Part shown: positions 56,443 through 63,808 of the stretch, one piece after another
How positions within the stretch are numbered: position 1 is the stretch's first letter
Layout: each line of letters opens with the position of its first letter
Source: Treponema sp. OMZ 790
Lineage (GTDB): Bacteria > Spirochaetota > Spirochaetia > Treponematales > Treponemataceae
Length of the DNA: 64,000 bases
NCBI RefSeq assembly: GCF_024181285.1
Contig: NZ_CP051201.1
Location: 1,984,001 to 2,048,000 of the forward strand
Direction: 5' to 3'
The notes under the pieces: model-generated
Told to the model about the DNA's origin: nothing
Seen by the model: the letters and a program-made list of their open reading frames with translations, nothing else
Databases searched by the model: none
Position numbers and translations under genes: made by a program

Positions 56443-57309
56443 TTACAATTTACGTCCTACATAACTCCATATTTTACTTATACATAAGTCTGAATATCTT
56501 TCTCCTTTGTACACATCAAGAATAGTAATTGTAATTATTTTATCACTTATAAATTCTTTGAAACGTAATACTTGGGGGTTAGGAGTATCTTTTAAATCAA
56601 AGAAATACTCCTTTAAAATATTCTTTTGAGTATTACTTAATGTTACCTTTATCTTTTTAGGTCTTGCATTATCCTTATATAAATGAGGCTTATTATAAGA
56701 AATAAATCCTGAACAAAGCATTAGAATAACATCATGCTTAGAATCTTCGTATTCAACTCTTTCATCTCTATCATTATAGCCTTTATATAATCTATCAATT
56801 ATAATGGATTCGTTTATACCATTATTAGGAGCCGCCCAAAGTTCATCTATTTTCTTTGATACAATATTTTTTGCAGAATATTTAATATCACCTTCCATTA
56901 CCTCCTTTGTTGCATATATTGATTCATCTTTATTTATCCAATCATGCGTATAAAATCCTTCCATATTGTTAAGCATACTAATACCTGATTGATAAACATA
57001 TCCGTCTTTCTCATAAAAAGCACAAAAATTCTTATTATATAAAAATAAATATGTTTTAGGCTTTTTACTATTAAATATTGTTATAAAAGGAACTCCGCTT
57101 TTATATTCCAGCTTATAATCATAAATAGTTTTCTGGTTTGCTTCGTCTTTATCCAAATCATAAAAAAGTACCTTATTATTTTTTAAGAAAGTCATCGATA
57201 ATGGCGGTGAAATAGCATATGTATAGCCTGCAGGAACTTCTGCTCCATATACCAAGCTACCTAATACAATAAAACATAATGTAATAAAAGACACAATCTT
57301 TTTTTTCAT
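56443..57309 (-). CDS. Exported immunity candidate of cassette 13
   Basis: A 288-residue protein with a signal peptide (IVSFITLCFIVLGSLVYGAE). The C-terminal 80 residues (QVLRFKEFISDKIITITILD then VYKGERYSDLCISKIW) resemble discoidin-like or NADase-type carbohydrate-binding domains found in secreted spirochaete proteins. The N-terminal half is unrecognised. It lies 16 bases after the tip gene. Periplasmic location fits a tip acting on the cell wall. Confidence 0.64.
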   Translation of the reverse strand: MKKKIVSFITLCFIVLGSLVYGAEVPAGYTYAISPPLSMTFLKNNKVLFYDLDKDEANQKTIYDYKLEYKSGVPFITIFNSKKPKTYLFLYNKNFCAFYEKDGYVYQSGISMLNNMEGFYTHDWINKDESIYATKEVMEGDIKYSAKNIVSKKIDELWAAPNNGINESIIIDRLYKGYNDRDERVEYEDSKHDVILMLCSGFISYNKPHLYKDNARPKKIKVTLSNTQKNILKEYFFDLKDTPNPQVLRFKEFISDKIITITILDVYKGERYSDLCISKIWSYVGRKL

Positions 57310-57325
57310 TCATTTTCTCTTTAAT

Positions 57326-58582
57326 TTATATTTCATCACGCATAGGAAAAATATTAGGATCCAAAATAGGCAATGAATCCTTTATTATCATTTTAATTTT
57401 TGAGCCATATTTATCAAAGTCTCTATCATTAAGTGTTCCTTTATATTCAAAGCCCAATTTTTTGAAAAAGGAATTTATTTTATTAAAATCTTTCATTTTT
57501 AGAATTTGACAGCCTAAACCATAGGGCTGTAGCCAAGGCCCTCCTGTTTTTTCTGTAAACTGATCAGGATGTACTAAAAAGTTATCATCTAAACTAGCAC
57601 CCAGTGCTTCATTTATAATATGCATCGGATTAGTATATGAATTAGACTTTTCAAGTAAATAAATGTTATACTCTCCTTCAGGTAAAGTCATTCCATTATA
57701 TTGGGGATTTCCATTATTCAAATTAGGATGATCTGCAGTAGATTGAACAGACACAGTAATAATTGCAATATTATATACCCGTACTTCAAATGTTGATTTA
57801 AAATATTTATCAACACCCCTCCCCAAGTTACCATTATCTAAATAGCTTCTCTCAATATGTATAACCGTATTTTCTCTAATATTTTCAAAAAAAATTTTTA
57901 CACTATCCCATAAAGCTTTCCCATCCGGATCTACATATTTGACCGGATTATTCCCGGCATAGTGATACACATGCAGATTAACGGTATTAAACACCCCTCC
58001 CATTCCCGGTAAATTCTCGTTGTGTTTCTTTGCCTCATCATTTATCGGAGCTTTTGGTATATAATCATTTAGTGCCGGATCGCCTGACAACCACCTACTG
58101 TATTTCGGATCCAAGTACCTCGCTCCATAATAGTACAGTCCCGTCTCTTCATCCAGTTCCTTGCCGGTAAACCTAAACGGTAACTTATCTATCCCCGCAG
58201 CGACTTCTTCAATCCAGAGTTCGCCATACGGTGTGTATTCTATATGCTCGTATTGTCTTCCTTTCCAGTCGGTTACGAATTGTGCGCTTCCTAAGTGATC
58301 GCTGTGGTAGTAGTAACGTTTAGCCTTTTGTTCTTCGTTGTCGCCTTGGTTTTCCGTATGCGTCATCTCTTTTGAAAATATGCGGGCATCTCCTGCGTCG
58401 CACGGCAAAAAAGTGTCCTCGACGTATACCCGATACGCCTGCGGTACTTTTTTGCCTAACTCCTTGTATCTGCTCCGCCTATTTTCAAAAGTCCTGTCAG
58501 TGGGGTTGTTTAGTAATAACTTTCTTTTGGCGGACTGAGAAATGAAGTTGATGGGTAATTTCCAATTGCAATTGAATTTCAT
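57326..58582 (-). CDS. RHS cassette 13: truncated leader, tentative LD-transpeptidase-like tip
   Basis: The RHS core enters at MTHTENQGDNEEQKAKRYYY and ends NNPVKYVDPDGKA. The tip (about 200 residues) has MTLPEGEYNIYLLEKSNSYT, then FLVHPDQF and a G-x-G-C stretch, QPYGLGCQIL. The His...GxGC spacing resembles L,D-transpeptidase-like domains (DUF5675 type), which act on peptidoglycan peptides. This is tentative. The start at 58582 (MKFNCNWKLPINFI) follows the preceding partner's stop by a few bases. The usual start-proximal and middle blocks of the leader are missing. Confidence 0.72.
   Translation of the reverse strand: MKFNCNWKLPINFISQSAKRKLLLNNPTDRTFENRRSRYKELGKKVPQAYRVYVEDTFLPCDAGDARIFSKEMTHTENQGDNEEQKAKRYYYHSDHLGSAQFVTDWKGRQYEHIEYTPYGELWIEEVAAGIDKLPFRFTGKELDEETGLYYYGARYLDPKYSRWLSGDPALNDYIPKAPINDEAKKHNENLPGMGGVFNTVNLHVYHYAGNNPVKYVDPDGKALWDSVKIFFENIRENTVIHIERSYLDNGNLGRGVDKYFKSTFEVRVYNIAIITVSVQSTADHPNLNNGNPQYNGMTLPEGEYNIYLLEKSNSYTNPMHIINEALGASLDDNFLVHPDQFTEKTGGPWLQPYGLGCQILKMKDFNKINSFFKKLGFEYKGTLNDRDFDKYGSKIKMIIKDSLPILDPNIFPMRDEI
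58369..58582 (-). repeat. Leader 13 (truncated)
   Basis: The outer slot 58369-58491 is intact (123 bp, GGCAAAAAAGT/ACTTTTTTGCC arms). The middle hairpin and start-proximal block, including CAATCGCTGTCCG, are absent, replaced by about 40 bases encoding MKFNCNWKLPINFIS. The frame is open. Confidence 0.85.
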
Positions 58583-58586
58583 AATT

Positions 58587-58892
58587 CTAAAACCAACCTT
58601 TTTTCTTTTTTCCTCTATCTTCTTCAATCAAAAGCCCAGAAATAAATCCTAAAATTATCATACAAACATATGTTATTAATTTGGTTCCTAAAGAAACAAT
58701 TAAATAACATGCTATGAATCTCAAAATAAATTCAGAAATTTCTTTAATTTTATATATTCGCTCTCTGAAATCTGTATCAGGATCATATATATACAAGTAT
58801 TTTTTATTAAACGGACGTATTAACCATCTACCTAAGAAAAAAAAAGTAAAAATCAATAAACTACAATTTATTAGAACTAACAATATTTCCAT
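58587..58892 (-). CDS. Small membrane immunity candidate of cassette 14
   Basis: A 101-residue protein with an N-terminal helix (LLVLINCSLLIFTFFFLGRW) and a second hydrophobic region near the end (YVCMIILGFISGLLIEE), finishing in a basic tail (GKKKKGWF). It starts 10 bases after the tip gene and ends 4 bases before the start of cassette 13. Not recognised; immunity by position. Confidence 0.6.
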   Translation of the reverse strand: MEILLVLINCSLLIFTFFFLGRWLIRPFNKKYLYIYDPDTDFRERIYKIKEISEFILRFIACYLIVSLGTKLITYVCMIILGFISGLLIEEDRGKKKKGWF

Positions 58893-58902
58893 AAATACCT
58901 CA

Positions 58903-61278
58903 TCAATAATTTAAATTTTCCGTACATGTAATAATTGGCTTACCATCACTATCTTCTCTTTCACGTTTATATACATTGGTAGTTCGATTCCCAGAATTTA
59001 TCACACCAGAACTATCACTTACAACTTCTAACTCTGTATTTGTTTCTATTTTCATTCCTGATTCATATTTAAACACATATTTAGAACCTGTATATGAACT
59101 AATTCCTGCCAAAATACCATTTATAATTTTCGCTATATTATTGCCATCAATTTGTTTCATTGTAAAAGCAATTAATATGGATGAAATTAAAGTATAACCC
59201 ATATCTATTCCTACATTCATGTCATTAGCCAATTTTGTACCGGCTTCAGTATCCTTAATCAAAAAAGAAGAATTGATGGAATACTGTTCAAAAATCTTTC
59301 CATTATCCATATAACTTGTATAATTTATAGTAGTAGTATACTTATATGCATCAGTTTCTGCATTAGTTACAGTTATTTGAATAAAGGGTTCATCAATAGT
59401 GCCTTTACCAGACTGCTTAGTTTCTCTACCATCCGGATCAGTATACTTAACAGGATTATTCCCGGCATAATGATACACATGCAAGTTTACAACATTAAAC
59501 ACGCCTCCCATGCCCGGCAGGTTTTCATTGTGCTTCTTCGCTTCATCATCTATCGGAGCCTTTGGTATATAATCATTTAACGCCGGGTCTCCTGACAACC
59601 ACCTACTATACTTCGGATCTAAGTACCTTGCTCCATAATAATACAGTCCGGTTTCCTCGTCAAGTTCCTTACCCGTAAACCTAAACGGCAGTTTATCTAA
59701 TCCTGCAGCAACTTCCTCGACCCATAGTTCGCCGTATGGTGTATATTCTATGTGCTCATATTGTTTACCACGCCAATCTGTTACAAATTGCGCACTTCCA
59801 AGGTGGTCTGAATGGTAGTAGTAACGCTTTGTCTTTTGTTCATCGTTATCTCCACTATTATCCGTATGTGTCATTGCGGTTACAAGCCGTGAGTTTCCTA
59901 CGAATATGTGTTTGTGTACTCTTAAGCCTTGAGGGTTGTTTTGGTCTTGTATCGGTATGTGTATTGTAAAGAAGTTATTGAAGTATAAGGTTTCGCTTCG
60001 CCCCTCGTCTGTGTATTTAAGTGCCCGCTGTCCGTCTTCACCGTAGCGGTAGTGGACTGTGTAGTTTTTGTCGCTCGATTTTGTTAAGAGGTTTCGCTCG
60101 TTCCAAGTGTAGTTACGCCTGTAAGCAAAGAGGTCTTGCGGATTTGCCTGCTCGGTTTCTTTAGGTGCGTCAAGGCCGAAGCCGTAATCTGCACCATAAA
60201 CATCTTCTTCTTCAAAGTATGAGTATGTAAATACAAACTCTTCTTCGTCTGTGAATGGACCGTCTTTTTCGGCTGTGATGTTGCCGTTTGCGTCATAGCG
60301 GTAATAACGGTTACCTGCTCTTATTAGGCGGTGTGCATAGGCAGGGTCATACTCGTAAGCTAGGCTATAGTCAAGTTCAGCTTTGGGGTAAGAGTTTCCT
60401 TGTGCACCGGGTATGTTTGTGGTGCTTAATTTTTCTTTCATGTTTCCTATGCCATCAAAGGCAAAGGTTTGTCTGTATTTTGCAATGCTTACAGGTGTTG
60501 TTCCAGAGCTTTTTTTAGCCTTGTATTGGTTACTTGTTCCTTCTACGCTTATAAGCTGGTACAGGTTGTCGTAAGAGTATGTTTGTTTTGTTTCATACGT
60601 ACTTGCATCATTATTATAGCCTAGGACGTTTCCTACAGGGTCGAATGAGTACTTTATTTTTTGAAAGACGTCTTGAGTTTGGTTATTCTTTGTTTCTATT
60701 GTATCTAACCAACGCCGCTTCTCATCGTATTTGTATCTTGTTTCTACTCCGTTTCCGTAGCGTATGTAAACTCGCTGTGTGTGTTCGTCATCTTTTGAAA
60801 ATATACGGGCATCTACTGCGTCGCACGGCAAAAAAGTGTCCTCGACGTATACCCGATACGCCTGCGGTACTTTTTTGCCTAACTCCTTGTATCTGCTCCG
60901 CCTATTTTCAAAAGTCCTGTCAGTGGGAATTTTAGATAGCGATAGTTTTTTATTTAAGCACCTTTGAGCGGCGGACTGTTCAATTTTGTTTGTCATTATA
61001 ATATAAAAGAAAACAACTATCAACTCCGCCAAGGACGGCGGTGGTTCAAGCTTGCAAGTTTTGCGTATGCAAAACTTGCTATCAACATCCGTACAAGGAA
61101 GTACGGATGTTGATGATACAGCTCTTTTCAGGGCTCCGCTGTCGCTTCGGTATCTTTCCGCAGAAATTACTGCGGAAAGATGTACAGCAAAAGCAATTTT
61201 TATAAATTGCTTTTGCTCCCTTCCAATCGCTGTCCGAGGGAGATAGTTGGGCTGCCTATGATTATAATTATTCTTCAT
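58903..61278 (-). CDS. RHS cassette 14: unknown tip
   Basis: The RHS core enters at EHTQRVYIRYGNGVETRYKY and runs about 440 residues to the NNPVKYTDPDGRE junction. The tip of about 170 residues has beta strands (FIQITVTNAETDAYKYTTTI), a hydrophobic helix (GYTLISSILIAFTMKQ) and a late strand region (KYVFKYESGMKIETNTELEV). The helix and small membrane partner suggest membrane action; no catalytic motif is seen. A 473-bp part of the core is identical to cassette 11. The ATG at 61278 is used; a TTG one codon earlier also opens the frame. Confidence 0.74.
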   Translation of the reverse strand: MKNNYNHRQPNYLPRTAIGREQKQFIKIAFAVHLSAVISAERYRSDSGALKRAVSSTSVLPCTDVDSKFCIRKTCKLEPPPSLAELIVVFFYIIMTNKIEQSAAQRCLNKKLSLSKIPTDRTFENRRSRYKELGKKVPQAYRVYVEDTFLPCDAVDARIFSKDDEHTQRVYIRYGNGVETRYKYDEKRRWLDTIETKNNQTQDVFQKIKYSFDPVGNVLGYNNDASTYETKQTYSYDNLYQLISVEGTSNQYKAKKSSGTTPVSIAKYRQTFAFDGIGNMKEKLSTTNIPGAQGNSYPKAELDYSLAYEYDPAYAHRLIRAGNRYYRYDANGNITAEKDGPFTDEEEFVFTYSYFEEEDVYGADYGFGLDAPKETEQANPQDLFAYRRNYTWNERNLLTKSSDKNYTVHYRYGEDGQRALKYTDEGRSETLYFNNFFTIHIPIQDQNNPQGLRVHKHIFVGNSRLVTAMTHTDNSGDNDEQKTKRYYYHSDHLGSAQFVTDWRGKQYEHIEYTPYGELWVEEVAAGLDKLPFRFTGKELDEETGLYYYGARYLDPKYSRWLSGDPALNDYIPKAPIDDEAKKHNENLPGMGGVFNVVNLHVYHYAGNNPVKYTDPDGRETKQSGKGTIDEPFIQITVTNAETDAYKYTTTINYTSYMDNGKIFEQYSINSSFLIKDTEAGTKLANDMNVGIDMGYTLISSILIAFTMKQIDGNNIAKIINGILAGISSYTGSKYVFKYESGMKIETNTELEVVSDSSGVINSGNRTTNVYKREREDSDGKPIITCTENLNY
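60792..61278 (-). repeat. Leader 14 (longest)
   Basis: The outer slot 60792-60914 is 123 bp with GGCAAAAAAGT arms. The middle carries CCGCC/GGCGG, CAAGTTTTGC/GCAAAACTTG and TCAACATCCGTAC with its complement, as in leader 12. The start-proximal block is QKQFIKIAFAV. The frame is open. Confidence 0.86.
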
Positions 61279-61323
61279 CAAATATCCTCGGTGTACACAT
61301 TTTCTTAATAAGTATGTTTATAT

Positions 61324-62301
61324 TTAAAATTTTTCAAGCATTTCCTCATAATTATCAGGATAGGTATATTTTATATGATACTTCGTTCTATCAGAAATAG
61401 GCGTTGCATAATAATCGACACCCTGTCTTTTAAATTCGGCGATTATATCCTGCTTTAATTTATATTCTTTACTATCTAACGGAAACACCCAAGAATAATC
61501 ACGTAAGATATTTACAGGATATATTTTTTCTTTTCGTGATATATACAAATTCTTATCTATCATAGGGTCATAACATGCTTCAGTTATATCAGCATGGCAT
61601 TCTACTATAAGATAATGAGCAATGGTATATCTCTTCAAACGTAAAGCGAGGCTTGCAGCAGTAGTACCTGCATTTCGCCGTGCATCGATATCGGCGCCGT
61701 TATTAATCAGAAGCTCTACCAATAACTTACTATCTCCTGTAAATATTGCATTCATCAATACGGTTCTGTCATCATAAGATTCTTCAAAATATGGAATATT
61801 CGGATCTGCACCATATTTTAATAATAGTTTCGTATATTTAATATTTTCATTCATATCAATACTTTTGCCTTTCCACCGCTTGCCAACAGCTAAATACAGA
61901 GGCGTGTTATTTGATGCACGTTGCATAAGATCAGGATCAGCTCCGTTTTTAAGTAATATTTCTGCTGAATTATACTTACTGTTTACAATTGCCCAATACA
62001 ACAGAGGTGTACCATAAAGAGGCTCACGGTAATTTATTAATTCTTTGTCCTCAGAACAAATTTGATTTATTTTTTTTATATTTTGCGAATTAACTGCTTT
62101 TGCCAAATCCCATGCAGGAGTATTCTTAAAAATATTAATTGATATGGACGGATCAGCAGAATTAAATAAATTTCCCATAGAACCCATTATTTTTACACTT
62201 AGCCAGCCTACCGTATATAGCGTTACAGGGTTAAAAATAATAATGAGACATATAAATGAACATAATAAAATAAAAATAATTTTTGAAGTATTAGATTTCA
62301 T
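61324..62301 (-). CDS. Ankyrin-repeat immunity candidate of cassette 15
   Basis: A 325-residue protein with an N-terminal membrane anchor (IIFILLCSFICLIIIFNPV) and four or five ankyrin repeats (GTPLLYWAIVNSKYNSAEIL, NTPLYLAVGKRW, LLLKYGADPNIPY, LLINNGADIDARRNAGTTA). Ankyrin proteins are known immunity partners of lipase-type toxins in other polymorphic systems. Its likely periplasmic side fits a phospholipid-attacking tip. It starts 13 bases after the tip gene. Confidence 0.75.
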   Translation of the reverse strand: MKSNTSKIIFILLCSFICLIIIFNPVTLYTVGWLSVKIMGSMGNLFNSADPSISINIFKNTPAWDLAKAVNSQNIKKINQICSEDKELINYREPLYGTPLLYWAIVNSKYNSAEILLKNGADPDLMQRASNNTPLYLAVGKRWKGKSIDMNENIKYTKLLLKYGADPNIPYFEESYDDRTVLMNAIFTGDSKLLVELLINNGADIDARRNAGTTAASLALRLKRYTIAHYLIVECHADITEACYDPMIDKNLYISRKEKIYPVNILRDYSWVFPLDSKEYKLKQDIIAEFKRQGVDYYATPISDRTKYHIKYTYPDNYEEMLEKF

Positions 62302-62314
62302 AAAAGGAGCCTCT

Positions 62315-63808
62315 TTATTCTTTCAATGCTTGAATTACAGCTTCCATCGAATGTGGAAAAATTTCATGTCTTACATCATAGCCATGAGAGTGTGAATATC
62401 TTTCTTTTCCCTTATGTTGTCTTGGAAGATATGTTGTATCAATTATATCAGGAAGACTACCTTGCATTCCATGTAAAATATCTCCTGTAACAACAAATGC
62501 TTGTAAAGAATTTCCACTTTTAGATAATCCATTCAATGTAGGTTTTGCAGGATTAAATACTATTGCATTTTTCCCGGTTTTTAATGCATTCAATATTGCT
62601 TCAGCACCACCTTTCGAATGTCCTACCATTGTAACTTCTGAATATATATGGTCTTGAACAAAGTCAATTGCTATGCTTATTGACATAGCGACATCAGAAG
62701 AATCTCCAAAAAACTGATCAATGTTTTGACTCCAATCTTCAAGGTTTGTTGGTGAAGTTCCTCGATTAACTAAAGCATATTCAACATCTACAGGATAACC
62801 TTTTTCATCAATAACAAGACGCGAGTATCCCCCTATCGCACCACTACCACCATCTTGATTTAATTGATATATATTATTTAGTGTCCACCCTCCCTCTACA
62901 ATATCCCCAATCTTACCATTATAAATATGTTCAGCCATTATAGCAGCTTCATATGGAGTAGGAATTTCTCCGGTGGGGTCATTATATTTTATAGGATTAT
63001 TATTACCATAATTAAATACATGCAAGTTAATTGCATTATAAACTCCACCATTTGGCAGGTTCTCGTTGTGTTTCTTCGCTTCGTCATTTACAGGAGCTTG
63101 CGGTATGTAATCATTTAACGCAGGGTCTCCTGACAACCATCTCGAATATTTCGGATCAAGGTATCTGGCCCCATAGTAGTACAGTCCAGTCTCTTCATCT
63201 AGTTCTTTCCCCGTAAACCTGAACGGCAGTTTGTCTATTCCCGGTGCAGTTTCTTCTATCCAGAGCTCGCCGTATGGTGTGTACTCTATATGTTCGTACT
63301 GTCTGCCTTTCCAGTCGGTTACGAATTGTGCACTGCCGAGGTGATCTGAGTGATAGTAGTAACGCTTTGCCTTTTGCTCGTCGTTATCGCCTTGGTTTTC
63401 CGTATACGTCATCTCTTTTGAAAATATGCGGGCATCTCCTGCGTCGCACGGCAAAAAAGTGTCCTCGACGTATACCCGATACGCCTGCGGTACTTTTTTG
63501 CCTAACTCCTTGTATCTGCTCCGCCTATTTCCAAAAGTCCTGTCAGTGAGGATTTCAGATAGTGATAGCTTTTTGCTTAAGTAGCTTTGAGCTGCGGACT
63601 GCTCAATTTTGTTTTTCAATATTATGAAGAAAACAAAATTGAGCACCGCGCTTTTCAGGGCTTCGCTGTCGCTTCGGTATCTTTCCGCAGAAATTACTGC
63701 GGAAAGATGTATAGCAAAAGCACTTTTGATAAATTGCTTTTGCTCCCTTTCAATCGCTGCCCGAAATAAGAGATAGTTAGGCTGTGAATAAAAATAACTA
63801 CTCTTCAT
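62315..63808 (-). CDS. RHS cassette 15: class 3 lipase-like tip
   Basis: The RHS core enters at MTYTENQGDNDEQKAKRYYY. The core end is a third version (PNGGVYNAINLHVFNYGNNN, then PIKYNDPTG). The tip (about 220 residues) is an alpha/beta hydrolase of the lipase 3 type, with the nucleophile elbow VTMVGHSKGGAEAILNALK, a downstream IVFNPAKPT strand, an acidic residue in VVTGDILH and a late histidine in FPHSMEAV. Phospholipids are the expected target. The start (63808) overlaps the end of the previous partner gene by 11 bases. Confidence 0.82.
   Translation of the reverse strand: MKSSYFYSQPNYLLFRAAIEREQKQFIKSAFAIHLSAVISAERYRSDSEALKSAVLNFVFFIILKNKIEQSAAQSYLSKKLSLSEILTDRTFGNRRSRYKELGKKVPQAYRVYVEDTFLPCDAGDARIFSKEMTYTENQGDNDEQKAKRYYYHSDHLGSAQFVTDWKGRQYEHIEYTPYGELWIEETAPGIDKLPFRFTGKELDEETGLYYYGARYLDPKYSRWLSGDPALNDYIPQAPVNDEAKKHNENLPNGGVYNAINLHVFNYGNNNPIKYNDPTGEIPTPYEAAIMAEHIYNGKIGDIVEGGWTLNNIYQLNQDGGSGAIGGYSRLVIDEKGYPVDVEYALVNRGTSPTNLEDWSQNIDQFFGDSSDVAMSISIAIDFVQDHIYSEVTMVGHSKGGAEAILNALKTGKNAIVFNPAKPTLNGLSKSGNSLQAFVVTGDILHGMQGSLPDIIDTTYLPRQHKGKERYSHSHGYDVRHEIFPHSMEAVIQALKE
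63415..63808 (-). repeat. Leader 15
   Basis: The outer slot 63415-63537 is 123 bp with GGCAAAAAAGT arms and one change in the right outer arm (TATTTCCAAAAG). The middle hairpin is the TCAATTTTG type. The start-proximal block is QKQFIKSAFAI. The conserved motif reads CAATCGCTGCCCG here. The frame is open. Confidence 0.87.

Noticed and set aside
26574..63808. CRISPR array
   Set aside because: The repeats are long palindromic leaders spaced by kilobases of coding sequence, not short direct repeats with short spacers.
31434..63808. True integron cassette array with attC sites
   Set aside because: No integrase gene is in the window, the outer slots with AAAAATAAA arms lack an RYYYAAC partner, and the units share long RHS homology. 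The GTTRRRY likeness is kept only as a finding to test.
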